A stretch of 64,000 nt of DNA from Aliirhizobium wenxiniae (GCF_014201355.1 NZ_JACHEG010000001.1:248001-312000), one strand, 5' to 3'; counted from the first letter of the stretch, positions 45,442 through 54,724 are shown. Numbers and translations are program-made. Notes: generated from the sequence alone by a model not told the origin.

Positions 45442-46359
45442 GTGGCAAGACATTATGCTATCTACGATGTTTTCACCGACCGGAGACTTTCCGGCAATCC
45501 GCTTGCCGTCATCTTCGATACGGAAGGACTTTCGGACGACGCCATGCAGGCGATCGCGCGCGAGATAAACCTGTCGGAAACCGTCTTTCTGTGGCCCGCG
45601 GAATCCAACGGGCATTCGGCGCAGATCCGCATTTTCACGCCGGGAAAAGAATTACCCTTTGCGGGACACCCAACGGTCGGTGCGGCCATCGCGCTTGCGG
45701 AGCGAGACCACGAGCCGGGGGTGACGGAGCTCGATCTTATGTCCGTGCTGGAAGAAAAGGTTGGCCCGGTTCGCTGTGCGATCAGGATGCGGAAGGGCGA
45801 GGCGACCTTCGCCGAGTTCGAGCTTCCGCGCCGCCCGGTAAGGATCGACATCCCGCTGGATCGGGAAGGTATCGCGGATTCGATTACGGTCAAAACCACT
45901 GACATGGCGTTTGAAAATCATACTCTGTCGATTTGGACTGCAGGGGTTCCGTTTCTGCTCGTGCCGCTGCGCAATCTCGCAACGGTGCAGAATCTGGAAT
46001 TTGAGGCGACCCTGTGGGAGCGGGTAGCCCCATTCGTCGATGGTGCGCTCGCTTCAGCCTATGTCTATTGCAGGGGCGGCGTGCATCATCAGGCGAAATT
46101 TCACGCACGGATGTTTTCACCAGATATGCGGATATGGGAGGATCCTGCGACTGGTGCCGCGGTTGCCGCGCTGGCGGGTGCGATCCAGCAATTCGATGCC
46201 TTGCCGGAGGGACATCATCCGATCATCGTGGAACAAGGTTTGGAAATCGGTCGCGCATCCTTCATTCATCTGCATATCGATTCCAAAGGTGGCGAGATCG
46301 CCAAGGCACGTATCGGAGGGCAGGCGGTGAAGGTCGCGGAAGGCATGCTGCACATCTGA
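45442..46359 (+). CDS. PhzF-family isomerase/epimerase
   Basis: 305-residue protein with the diaminopimelate-epimerase-like fold. Family features are YAIYDVFTDRRLSGNPLAVI at the N-terminus, the catalytic Glu in INLSETVFLWPAE, IRIFTPGKELPFAGHPTVGA in the middle, and GVHHQAKFHARMFSP with EDPATGAAVAALAG in the second half. The start is GTG at 45442 following GGGGAGGAG; a TTG six codons upstream is less likely. Despite the name, most members are not phenazine enzymes, and no phenazine genes are nearby. Confidence 0.9.
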   Translation: MARHYAIYDVFTDRRLSGNPLAVIFDTEGLSDDAMQAIAREINLSETVFLWPAESNGHSAQIRIFTPGKELPFAGHPTVGAAIALAERDHEPGVTELDLMSVLEEKVGPVRCAIRMRKGEATFAEFELPRRPVRIDIPLDREGIADSITVKTTDMAFENHTLSIWTAGVPFLLVPLRNLATVQNLEFEATLWERVAPFVDGALASAYVYCRGGVHHQAKFHARMFSPDMRIWEDPATGAAVAALAGAIQQFDALPEGHHPIIVEQGLEIGRASFIHLHIDSKGGEIAKARIGGQAVKVAEGMLHI

Positions 46360-46527
46360 AAAATATTCACGGGCGGGAAGTCCCACGAAATAAGGCTTTT
46401 CACCGAAATCGGTGATTTTTTTGAGCAGTTGCACAAAGAAAATGATTTTGGCCGCTAGACAAGCCAAAATAAGCTCTTTATACGGCCACTCACACCAACG
46501 GCGCAGGCCACTGAGGCAGTTGGTTAC

Positions 46528-46603
<76 letters not shown>

Positions 46604-46725
46604 TATCTTCCTAAAACAACTATATGACAATAGTTTATCGCTGAAAACAAAGTTTTCGGCGATCGGAACTTCTTTGGCTTTCCGCGCATTTTACCGGCAA
46701 TTCCAATCTTTATGGGCTGCTTGGC

Positions 46726-47445
46726 GTGCGCGCGATTTTTACTCTTGTCTCCACAATAGTATGTGCGGTGATTCTGTTCGCCGCAGGCCTTGTTGTCGTG
46801 GCTTATGCGACGCGAGACTACGAGCCGCATCATTTCGCCCATATGGAAACACCCGACTTGTGGACGTCGAAGCCAACGGCCGTCGATCCGGCCAAACAGG
46901 GCTACGAGCGCATCGAAGGCGTTCAGGTGGCTGACTACGTCGCGCCGACCGATGGAGACGTGGAGACCGCTTCCTTTGCACGTAGCGAGGAGCGGGTTTT
47001 GAAGACACAGGACATCGCGGAAAATGCTGCCGAGGCCGTCCAACCGGTCGATAGCGCCGCGACGGGTAATGCGCAGCTAAGTGCCGGGCATGTGGATTGG
47101 TGTCTTGCTCGTTACCGATCCTATCAGGTCGAGGACAACAGTTATCAACCCTATGGCGGCGGTCAACGGCGGGAATGTGTGTCACCGGTCATTGACACTG
47201 CTTCCGTCCAGCCAGCAACGGACTTGTTTGCTGCCGGTGGGCATGAGCCGGCGAGGGATATTGCTGTCGCGTCGCCTGTCGTGATGGTCTCGCAGGAGCA
47301 GCAGACCGCAGACGTGAGGTCGATGCCTATAGGTACACACGAGGCATGGTGCCACGATCGCTACCGCTCCTATCGAAGCGAAGACAACAGTTACCAGCCG
47401 TTCGATGGAGGCCCGCGTCGGGCATGCACGTCACCCTACGGCTGA
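46726..47445 (+). CDS. BA14K-like membrane-anchored protein with two WC repeats
   Basis: 239-residue protein, GTG start at 46726 with a weak ribosome site. Residues 3-27 are a membrane anchor or signal (FTLVSTIVCAVILFAAGLVV). Two BA14K-type modules are present: VDWCLARYRSYQVEDNSYQP (about 123-142) and EAWCHDRYRSYRSEDNSYQP (about 206-225), each ending with RR.C.SP. BA14K is a Brucella immunoreactive protein with reported lectin-like behaviour; the family is widespread in Rhizobiales. Two separated modules in one protein suggest bivalent binding, which is inference. Confidence 0.85.
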   Translation: MRAIFTLVSTIVCAVILFAAGLVVVAYATRDYEPHHFAHMETPDLWTSKPTAVDPAKQGYERIEGVQVADYVAPTDGDVETASFARSEERVLKTQDIAENAAEAVQPVDSAATGNAQLSAGHVDWCLARYRSYQVEDNSYQPYGGGQRRECVSPVIDTASVQPATDLFAAGGHEPARDIAVASPVVMVSQEQQTADVRSMPIGTHEAWCHDRYRSYRSEDNSYQPFDGGPRRACTSPYG

Positions 47446-47464
47446 TCCGCAAGGCAGTGGAGCA

Positions 47465-48400
47465 TCAGCTTGCCTCACGCATGAGCATGCGGTTTTCCTC
47501 GACCTTCAACGTCTGTACGCGCTTGGCGAGCCAATCGACAACGACGCGCACCTTGTTACTGAGATGGCGGGTCTGAGGATAAACGATGTAGAGCGGGAAA
47601 CTTTCGCAGGCCCAGTCCGACAGGATCGGAACGAGCTTACCCTCCTGCATGGGCTTCAGGGCCATGAAGCGCGGCACCTGTGCGACGCCGACACCGGCGA
47701 TAGTCGCATCCAGATAGGAGCGGGCATCGTTCACCGAGACGATGTAGTTCGGATCGATCTCTACCTGCTCGTCGCCGCGCGTGAAATTCATCTGCATGAT
47801 CTTGCCGGATGGCGCCTGTAGATAACCAACGCAGCGATGACCATTATTGAGGTCTGTCGGATGCGCCGGCTCGCCCATTTTCTCCAGATAGAGCGGAGCG
47901 GCATAGGCCTGCATGCCGATTTCTCCGACCTTTCGGACAATCAGCGACTGGTCTGTCGGGGTGCCTCCGCGAAGCGCGCAATCGACGTTTTCTGCAATGT
48001 AATCCACCAGCCGGTCACCGACGCCGATGTCGAGCTTAATCAGCGGATATCGTTCATGAAAATCGCATAAGTGCGGGATGATAAGGAGGTCGGCAAAGGC
48101 GCCTGCCATTTCCAGGCGGACACGGCCGCTGGGCTGTGTCTGGGAGGTTGAAAGACTACCGTCGAGCTCGGCGATGTCGGCGAGGATCTGGATCGCCCGC
48201 TCGTAATAGAGGGCGCCGTCGGTCGTCACCATGACTCGCCGCGTCGTGCGGTTGAGCAGGGTGGTGTGCAGATGCGCCTCAAGCGCCTGCACCATGTTGG
48301 TGACGGTGGTTTTCGGGATGTTGAGCGTCGTCGCCGCACGGGTGAAGTTCCCGGTCTCGACGACCCTCACGAAAACACGCATTGCCGATAGCTGGTCCAT
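47465..48400 (-). CDS. LysR-family transcriptional regulator
   Basis: 311-residue regulator. The N-terminal winged HTH is MDQLSAMRVFVRVVETGNFT, ARAATTLNIPKTTVTNMVQA, with LLNRTTRRVMVTTDGALYYE; the effector-binding domain includes GRVRLEMAGAFADLLIIPHL and the dimer interface. AAGGAGAATTCC precedes the ATG. It is divergent from the hydrolase-fold gene and the RND pump genes, so it is the obvious candidate controller of them. The effector is unknown. Confidence 0.92.
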   Translation of the reverse strand: MDQLSAMRVFVRVVETGNFTRAATTLNIPKTTVTNMVQALEAHLHTTLLNRTTRRVMVTTDGALYYERAIQILADIAELDGSLSTSQTQPSGRVRLEMAGAFADLLIIPHLCDFHERYPLIKLDIGVGDRLVDYIAENVDCALRGGTPTDQSLIVRKVGEIGMQAYAAPLYLEKMGEPAHPTDLNNGHRCVGYLQAPSGKIMQMNFTRGDEQVEIDPNYIVSVNDARSYLDATIAGVGVAQVPRFMALKPMQEGKLVPILSDWACESFPLYIVYPQTRHLSNKVRVVVDWLAKRVQTLKVEENRMLMREAS

Positions 48401-48538
48401 GGAATTCTCCTTGTGACGCGATTATCCATGAATTTGGAAAAGTGTTGCCGATCACAGCATATTGCGCTCGCGATCCCGAACAATAATATCTGAATACGAA
48501 TTCGCCGCAAGACCTGTGGCTAAAACGGAAGAAACGTC

Positions 48539-49336
48539 ATGTCGCTGCGCTGGGAAACATTGGAGATCGATGGGCCTTGGAAGGCCGCTATCCCCGTGCG
48601 CATTCACAAGGGCAATGTGCAGGGGGCAAAGCCGCCGGTCGTGCTCTATCTGAAGGGTGATGCATTTCAGGTGCCGACAGATCAGGACGCTCCGCGGCCG
48701 GTCGTCAGTGCTCTTGAAGAGGCCGGTGCGGTCGTGGTCGAAGCCGACTACGGACGCGTGTCGGGCAATGTATTCCCCAAGGCAATGGAATGCGCGTTTT
48801 TGGCGCTCTATGGCCTCAGCAAGAAGCTGAACGATTATGGCAAGGGCAAATCGCCCCTGCTGATTGCCGGCGACGAGGCTGGCGGCAATGTTGCCGCGGG
48901 AGCCGCGTTGAAGGCGAGGGACCAGATGCCGGGCCGGCTTACCGGGCAGGTTCTGCTATCCCCGATGATCGACCCGATGATGACATCGGCCTCGATCCGC
49001 GGTGCCGACGAGATCGGCATGCGTGAACGCTGGTCGGACGGATGGAGCCATTATCTCGGTTCCGCCTGCTCGATGCAGCACCCCTATGCCGCGCCTTGTC
49101 TGTGTTCGCGGTTATCGGGTGTCGCGCCGGCGCTGGTCATGACATCTGAAGACGATCCTCTGCGCGATGAAGCGCTCGGTTATGCCGACAAGCTTTCCGG
49201 CGCAGGGGTGAGTGTCACCAAGCGTGTATTGCCCGCCGGCAGTGGTTGGACGGGCCTGTATCATGGTGTTGGCGGAGCTTGGCTGGCCGGGCTCTGCACG
49301 GAGTTTTCGACCTTCGTTCGTCAATTGACGAGCTGA
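48539..49336 (+). CDS. alpha/beta-hydrolase-fold protein lacking the catalytic serine
   Basis: 265-residue protein resembling hormone-sensitive-lipase (family IV) esterases: oxyanion region, nucleophile elbow, DPLRDEALGYADKLSGAGV and a C-terminal His are in the expected order. However, the elbow reads GDEAGGN instead of GDSAGGN (Glu113, codon GAG), and the oxyanion HGGGF motif reads KGDAF (residues 39-43). Asp206 and His242 remain. Thus ordinary esterase activity is unlikely; a binding or regulatory role, or unusual chemistry, is possible. It is 76 bp before the RND adaptor gene on the same strand and divergent from a LysR regulator. Confidence 0.8.
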   Translation: MSLRWETLEIDGPWKAAIPVRIHKGNVQGAKPPVVLYLKGDAFQVPTDQDAPRPVVSALEEAGAVVVEADYGRVSGNVFPKAMECAFLALYGLSKKLNDYGKGKSPLLIAGDEAGGNVAAGAALKARDQMPGRLTGQVLLSPMIDPMMTSASIRGADEIGMRERWSDGWSHYLGSACSMQHPYAAPCLCSRLSGVAPALVMTSEDDPLRDEALGYADKLSGAGVSVTKRVLPAGSGWTGLYHGVGGAWLAGLCTEFSTFVRQLTS

Positions 49337-49412
49337 GGCCAGAAGTTTCTGCCCCGCATTTTTTAGTTCCAGGAAACGATAACAGCCCTTCCCAAGGCTG
49401 AAGGAGTTCACA

Positions 49413-50597
49413 ATGACAGTGAAGACACCCCGCTGGGCCCTGTTGGGCGCCTGCTTGACCACCTCTGTGCTTATCGCAGGCGCAGCCTTCTATTTCGATA
49501 TGCCGAACGGCGCCAATGCCGCTTCGCCTGTCGAGGCCGCGGCACCGGCCGCCATTCCGGTTACCGTTGCCACCGTGCAGCCCCGCAAGGTTGGCACATG
49601 GCAGGAATTTTCCGGCCGTCTGGAAGCCGTCGATCGTGTCGACGTTCGTCCTCGCGTCGCCGGCGAGGTCAAGTCCGTCCATTTCCGTGAAGGCGGGCTG
49701 GTCAAGGCTGGTGACTTGCTGGTGACACTCGATCCCGAGCCTTACATGGCGGCCGTCGCCGAAGCGGAAGGTTCCGTTGCCTCGGCGGAGGCAAAGCTTG
49801 CCTTTGCCGAAACCGAACTCGAGCGCGGCAATACCCTCCTGTCGCGCAACACGATCTCGCAGAGTGATCTGGCACAACGACAGAGCACGCAGCGCGAGGC
49901 CAAAGCCAATCTCCAGTCGGCCAAAGCAGCGCTTCGTGTCGCCGAACTCAATCTCGGTTACACCGAAATCAAGGCACCGATTGCCGGACGTGTCGGCAGA
50001 ATAGAGGTCACTGTCGGTAATCTGGTTGCCGGTGGCTCCGCCTCGGCACCACTGACGACGTTGGTTTCCGCCGATCCGATCTATGCGAGCTTCGATGCCG
50101 ACGAGCAGCTGGTGACCCGCACGCTCGCGGAACTGCCGCTTGCCGATGGCCAACCGGCGATCGATCAGGTTCCGGTGGAAATAGCAACGCTTGATCCGGG
50201 CGCTGAACCGATCAAGGGGCATCTGCAACTCATCGACAACCAGGTCGCGGCCGGCACCGGCACGATCCGGGTGAGGGCGGTGTTCGGTAATCCGGGCGGG
50301 CGCTTGATTCCCGGCCAGTTCGTGCGGGTGCGCATGGGCGAGCCTGCGCCGATGGACCGTGTTCTCGTCAGTGAAAAGGCGCTCGGCAACGACCAGGACA
50401 AGAAATTCGTCCTCGTGGTCGACGGCAAGAATACCGTCGCCTATCGCCCGGTCGAACTGGGTGAAGCCATCGATGGCATGCGGATCGTCGAAAAGGGTCT
50501 CAATGCCGGCGACCGCATCATCGTCAACGGATTGCAACGCGTGCGCCCCGGCGCAACGGTTGAGCCGCAGGACGAAGCGAAACTCGCCTCGAAGTAA
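49413..50597 (+). CDS. RND efflux periplasmic adaptor (membrane fusion protein)
   Basis: 394-residue adaptor linking an RND pump to an outer-membrane channel. The N-terminal membrane anchor is ALLGACLTTSVLIAGAAFYF. The biotinyl-lipoyl halves are VDVRPRVAGEVKSVHFREGG and LGYTEIKAPIAGRVGRIEVT, flanking a coiled-coil hairpin (AEAEGSVASAEAKLAFAETE); beta-barrel segments follow (LIPGQFVRVRMGEPAP, GDRIIVNGLQRVRPGATVEP). GAAGGAG precedes the ATG. It is in one cluster with the pump gene, separated by 119 bp holding two hairpins. Confidence 0.93.
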   Translation: MTVKTPRWALLGACLTTSVLIAGAAFYFDMPNGANAASPVEAAAPAAIPVTVATVQPRKVGTWQEFSGRLEAVDRVDVRPRVAGEVKSVHFREGGLVKAGDLLVTLDPEPYMAAVAEAEGSVASAEAKLAFAETELERGNTLLSRNTISQSDLAQRQSTQREAKANLQSAKAALRVAELNLGYTEIKAPIAGRVGRIEVTVGNLVAGGSASAPLTTLVSADPIYASFDADEQLVTRTLAELPLADGQPAIDQVPVEIATLDPGAEPIKGHLQLIDNQVAAGTGTIRVRAVFGNPGGRLIPGQFVRVRMGEPAPMDRVLVSEKALGNDQDKKFVLVVDGKNTVAYRPVELGEAIDGMRIVEKGLNAGDRIIVNGLQRVRPGATVEPQDEAKLASK

Positions 50598-50602
50598 AAA
50601 CC

Positions 50603-50667
50603 GGGCCGGTTGACCGGCCCTTCCAACACTGAACCAAACGATCGCCCGCGGCAGTGTGCTGCGGGCG
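50603..50667 (+). repeat. two hairpins between RND adaptor and pump genes
   Basis: GGGCCGGT (50603-50610) pairs with ACCGGCCC (50613-50620). A second, CGCCCGCGGCA (50643-50653), pairs with TGCTGCGGGCG (50657-50667) with one mismatch. Neither has a T-run; they may stabilise or process the mRNA. Confidence 0.55.
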
Positions 50668-50716
50668 CAGGGGCCTTTTGCGCCCTGAACGTCGCCCAGG
50701 AGAGAGGGCTTTCAAG

Positions 50717-53700
50717 ATGAACATATCCCGCTTCTTTATCGACAGACCGGTGTTTGCCGGGGTCCTGTCCATTCTCATCGTGGTTGCCGGCTTGCTGGGA
50801 CTGCGATCGCTGCCGATCTCGGAATATCCGAATGTCGTTCCGCCATCCGTGGTGGTGAAGGCGACCTATCCGGGTGCGAACCCGAAGGTCATCGCCGAAA
50901 CCGTAGCAACGCCGCTCGAAGAGCAGATCAACGGCGTCGAGGACATGCTCTACATGTCCAGTCAGGCAACGTCCGACGGCGTCATGACGCTGACCGTCAC
51001 CTTCAAGCTCGGCACCGACCCCGACAAGGCGCAGCAGCTGGTGCAGAACCGCGTCAGCCAGGCGGAACCCCGTTTGCCGACCGAAGTGCGTGCGCTCGGC
51101 ATCACGACGGTGAAAAGCTCGCCGGACTTCATCATGGTGGTCAATCTCGTCTCCGATACCGACCGCTATGACCTGACCTATCTGCGTAATTACGCGACGC
51201 TCAATATCAAGGATCGTCTGGCCCGTATCGAAGGCGTCGGCCAGGTGCAGATTTTTGGTGCCGGCGACTATTCGATGCGCATCTGGATCGATCCGCAGAA
51301 GGCCGCAGCGCTTTCGCTCGCGGCCAGTGACATTACCGAAGCAATCCGCGGACAGAACGTTCAGGCAGCAGCAGGCACGATCGGTGCATCGCCATCGCTC
51401 AAGGGTGTCGATCTACAATTGAACGTCAATGCACAGGGCCGTCTGACGACGCCGGAACAGTTCGGTAATATCATCGTCAAGACCGGCTCGAACGGTGAGA
51501 TCACGCGTCTTCGCGACGTTGCCCGTATCGAACTCGGCGCTGCCGATTATTCGCTGCGGTCGCTTCTCGACGGCCAGCCGGCGGTGGCCATTCCGGTCCT
51601 GCAGGCTCCCGGTTCCAACGCGATCGAAATCGCCGACCAGGTTCGCTCCACCATGGACGAACTGCAGAAGGCGATGCCGGAAGGCGTGAAATACGAGATC
51701 GTCTATGACACGACCAAGTTCGTGCGCTCGTCGATCGAGAAGGTTCTGGATACGCTTCTCGAAGCGATCGCACTGGTCGTTCTCGTCGTTATCATCTTCC
51801 TGCAGACATGGCGCGCCTCGATCATTCCGCTGATCGCGGTTCCGGTCTCGGTCATCGGCACGTTTGCGGTCATGTATGCCTTCGGCTTCTCGATCAACGC
51901 GCTGACCCTGTTCGGGCTTGTGCTGGCAATCGGTATCGTCGTCGACGATGCGATCGTTGTCGTCGAAAACGTCGAGAGAAATATCGAAAATGGCCTAAGT
52001 CCCCGTGAGGCGACTTACAAGGCGATGAGCGAAGTGTCCGGTCCGATCATCGCGATCGCGTTGGTTCTGGTCGCGGTCTTCGTTCCGCTTGCCTTCATCA
52101 CCGGACTGTCGGGCCAGTTCTATCGCCAGTTCGCGCTGACGATCGCCATCTCGACAGTCATCTCGGCGATCAACTCGCTGACGCTTTCTCCGGCTCTGGC
52201 TGCCCTTCTTCTGAAGGATCACCATGCGCCGAAGGACTGGCTGACGCGCGGCATGGACAAAGTGTTCGGCTGGTTCTTCCGCGGCTTCAACCGAGTTTTC
52301 GGTAAGGCGGCCAATGGTTATGGCCGCTCGGTCGGCGGGCTTCTATCGCGCAAGAGCATCGTCATGGTAATCTATCTGGCGCTGGTCGGTGCGACCTACA
52401 GCATGTTTGCGGCCGTTCCTGGCGGTTTCGTGCCGGCGCAGGACAAGCAGTATCTGATCGGCTTCGCCCAGCTTCCCGATGGCGCAACGCTCGACCGGAC
52501 AGAAGACGTGATCAAGCGGATGAGCGATATCGCGATGGAACAGCCGGGCGTCGAACATGCGATCGCATTCCCGGGCCTGTCGATCAACGGTTTCACCATC
52601 GGCTCCAATTCGGGCATCGTGTTCGCCGTGCTTGACGATTTCGACAAGCGCACCACGCCGGAGCTTTCGGGCGGCGCCATCGCCATGGCGCTGAACCAGA
52701 AATATGCCGGTATCCAGGATGCGTTCATCGCCATGTTCCCGCCACCGCCGGTCAACGGTCTCGGCACGACGGGTGGCTTCAAGTTGCAGATCGAGGATCG
52801 GGCCGGCTACGGTTACGAGGCTCTCGACGAGGCAACCAAGGCCGTCATGGCAAAGGCCATGGCTGCACCGGAACTGACCGGCGTGTTCTCGAGCTTCCAG
52901 ATCAACGTGCCGCAGCTCTACGCAGACCTTGATCGTGCTCGGGCCGAACAGCTTGGTGTGTCGGTGCAGGACGTGTTCGAAACGCTGCAGATCTATCTCG
53001 GTTCGCTCTACGTGAACGACTTCAACGCCTTCGGCCGCACCTATAGCGTCCGGGTTCAGGCGGATGCGCAATATCGCGCCAAGGCCGAGGATATCGGCCA
53101 GCTGAAGGTCCGTTCACAGTCGGGCGAAATGATCCCGCTCTCGGCACTGCTGAAGGTCGATGCATCGGCTGGTCCGGAACGGACGACCCGTTATAACGGT
53201 TTCCTGTCGTCGGATATCAACGGCGCTCCGGCACCGGGCTATTCGTCCGGTCAGGCGGAAGCAGCGATCACCAAGATCCTGGCGGAAACGCTGCCTTCAG
53301 GCATCGATTTCGAATGGACGGACCTGACCTACCAGCAGATCCTTGCCGGCAATTCGAGCCTCATCGTCTTTCCGCTGGCCCTGCTGCTCGTCTATCTCGT
53401 GCTGGCTGCCCAGTATGAGAGCCTGACACTGCCGATCGCGATCATCATGATCGTGCCGATGGGTGTCCTGGCGGCGCTGACAGGCGTGTGGCTGACCGGT
53501 GGCGACAACAACATCTTCACCCAGATAGGATTGGTGGTGTTGGTGGGGCTATCGGCAAAGAACGCGATCCTGATCGTCGAGTTCGCCCGTGAACTCGAAC
53601 TTGCCGGAAGGAAGCCCTTCGAGGCCGCAGTCGAGGCAAGCCGGTTGCGTCTTCGCCCGATCCTGATGACGTCGATGGCGTTCATCATGGGCGTGGTGCC

Positions 53701-53899
53701 GCTCGTGATCTCGACGGGTGCGGGTGCGGAAATGCGTGCCGCCATGGGTGTTGCCGTCTTCTCCGGCATGATCGGCGTCACCTTCTTCGGCATCTTCATG
53801 ACACCGGTCTTCTACATCCTGGCGCGGCTTCTCACGGGCAACCGTCCGCTGCGGAGCCACGGCACCGAGGTTGCGCCTACTCTCTCCCCGGCAGAGTAG
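50717..53899 (+). CDS. RND multidrug efflux transporter, HAE1 family
   Basis: 1060-residue proton-driven inner-membrane pump (AcrB/MexB-like). It opens MNISRFFIDRPVFAGVLSIL, with the docking-domain phrase TYPGANPKVIAETVATPLEE. The paired proton-relay aspartates are in GIVVDDAIVVVENVERN (about residues 405-421). The second half repeats the 12-helix plan, with VPMGVLAALTGVWLTGGDNN, VVLVGLSAKNAILIVEFARE and RLRPILMTSMAFIMGVVPLV. Start ATG 50717 gives the canonical N-terminus. An outer-membrane TolC-type channel is not in the window. Substrate range is not deducible. Confidence 0.95.
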   Translation: MNISRFFIDRPVFAGVLSILIVVAGLLGLRSLPISEYPNVVPPSVVVKATYPGANPKVIAETVATPLEEQINGVEDMLYMSSQATSDGVMTLTVTFKLGTDPDKAQQLVQNRVSQAEPRLPTEVRALGITTVKSSPDFIMVVNLVSDTDRYDLTYLRNYATLNIKDRLARIEGVGQVQIFGAGDYSMRIWIDPQKAAALSLAASDITEAIRGQNVQAAAGTIGASPSLKGVDLQLNVNAQGRLTTPEQFGNIIVKTGSNGEITRLRDVARIELGAADYSLRSLLDGQPAVAIPVLQAPGSNAIEIADQVRSTMDELQKAMPEGVKYEIVYDTTKFVRSSIEKVLDTLLEAIALVVLVVIIFLQTWRASIIPLIAVPVSVIGTFAVMYAFGFSINALTLFGLVLAIGIVVDDAIVVVENVERNIENGLSPREATYKAMSEVSGPIIAIALVLVAVFVPLAFITGLSGQFYRQFALTIAISTVISAINSLTLSPALAALLLKDHHAPKDWLTRGMDKVFGWFFRGFNRVFGKAANGYGRSVGGLLSRKSIVMVIYLALVGATYSMFAAVPGGFVPAQDKQYLIGFAQLPDGATLDRTEDVIKRMSDIAMEQPGVEHAIAFPGLSINGFTIGSNSGIVFAVLDDFDKRTTPELSGGAIAMALNQKYAGIQDAFIAMFPPPPVNGLGTTGGFKLQIEDRAGYGYEALDEATKAVMAKAMAAPELTGVFSSFQINVPQLYADLDRARAEQLGVSVQDVFETLQIYLGSLYVNDFNAFGRTYSVRVQADAQYRAKAEDIGQLKVRSQSGEMIPLSALLKVDASAGPERTTRYNGFLSSDINGAPAPGYSSGQAEAAITKILAETLPSGIDFEWTDLTYQQILAGNSSLIVFPLALLLVYLVLAAQYESLTLPIAIIMIVPMGVLAALTGVWLTGGDNNIFTQIGLVVLVGLSAKNAILIVEFARELELAGRKPFEAAVEASRLRLRPILMTSMAFIMGVVPLVISTGAGAEMRAAMGVAVFSGMIGVTFFGIFMTPVFYILARLLTGNRPLRSHGTEVAPTLSPAE

Positions 53900-53908
53900 G
53901 TCGCACGG

Positions 53909-53949
53909 GCCGCGCGGACATCTCTCTCCGTCCGCGCGGCATTTTTATT
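53909..53949. terminator. terminator after the RND pump gene
   Basis: GCCGCGCGGA (53909-53918) pairs with TCCGCGCGGC (53931-53940), followed by ATTTTTATTT. It lies between convergent genes; the T-run suits the plus strand. Confidence 0.9.
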
Positions 53950-53953
53950 TTGA

Positions 53954-54724
53954 TCAAAGTGTTCCGCCGTCGATGACCAGCGTCTGCGAGGTTATGGCGG
54001 CGGAGGCGTCTGAGGCGAGGAACAGGCAAGGGCCGACAAGATCGGTTCCGTCGAGCGTTCGCTTGAGGCATTGCCGGTCGATCATTGCGGCGATGCTTTC
54101 ATCCGTCAGCCACAGGCGCTTCTGTCTTTCGGTAATGATCATGCCGGGAAGGATCGCATTGACCCGGATCCCGTCAGGGCCAAGCTTTCCGGCGAGACTT
54201 TTGGTCAGCCCGATGATACCGGCCTTGGCCGTCGTATAAGCCGGCATCCGGCCGGTATTGAGCAGATACGAGATCGACGAGAAATTGACGATCGCCCCGC
54301 CGCCCGCTTCTTTGATGAACGGCGCGGCCGCCTGAGAAACGAAGAACATCTGCTTCAGGTTGATCGCCTGGCTCTTGTCCCAATAGTCCTCGGTAACTTC
54401 CGCCATTTCATGCCGGTCGTCCCAGCCTGCATTGTTGACCAGAACGGAAAGCGAGCCCAGGTGCTGGGCAGCTTTACGGACGGCGGCTTGAGCCTCGTCG
54501 ACTTTAGAAAGATCTGCTCGGACGAATACCGGTTTGTGATCTACGTCTTTTGCCAGTCGCTCGGCCAGCTCCCGGCTGGGCTCCTCGGCGATATCGATGA
54601 ATGCGACCCTGACGCCCTGTTTGGCGAAACCTTCGACGAGTGCTGCGCCGATTCCCGAGCCGCCGCCGGTAATCAAGACGCCGCGCCCACTGAGATCGGC
54701 ATGGCTTACGGATGGGTATGTCAA
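53954..54724 (-). CDS. SDR-family oxidoreductase
   Basis: 256-residue NAD(P)-dependent short-chain dehydrogenase. The cofactor motif is LITGGGSGIGAALVEGFAKQ, then VLVNNAGWDDRHEMAEV, catalytic Ser-Tyr-Lys in NFSSISYLLNTGRMPAYTTA / KAG, and RVNAILPGMIIT. The C-terminus LVIDGGTL is typical of classical SDRs. The start is TTG at 54724 with GGGAGGA five bases upstream. It is similar to sugar dehydrogenases such as arabinose/galactose or 3-oxoacyl reductases; the substrate is not identifiable. Confidence 0.9.
   Translation of the reverse strand: MTYPSVSHADLSGRGVLITGGGSGIGAALVEGFAKQGVRVAFIDIAEEPSRELAERLAKDVDHKPVFVRADLSKVDEAQAAVRKAAQHLGSLSVLVNNAGWDDRHEMAEVTEDYWDKSQAINLKQMFFVSQAAAPFIKEAGGGAIVNFSSISYLLNTGRMPAYTTAKAGIIGLTKSLAGKLGPDGIRVNAILPGMIITERQKRLWLTDESIAAMIDRQCLKRTLDGTDLVGPCLFLASDASAAITSQTLVIDGGTL

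Noticed and set aside
47081..47284. Second reading frame inside the BA14K gene
   Set aside because: The BA14K frame contains two conserved modules; the alternative frame has none.
49215..50537. 440-residue minus-strand frame opposite the RND adaptor
   Set aside because: Shadow of the adaptor gene; no domain and no ribosome site.
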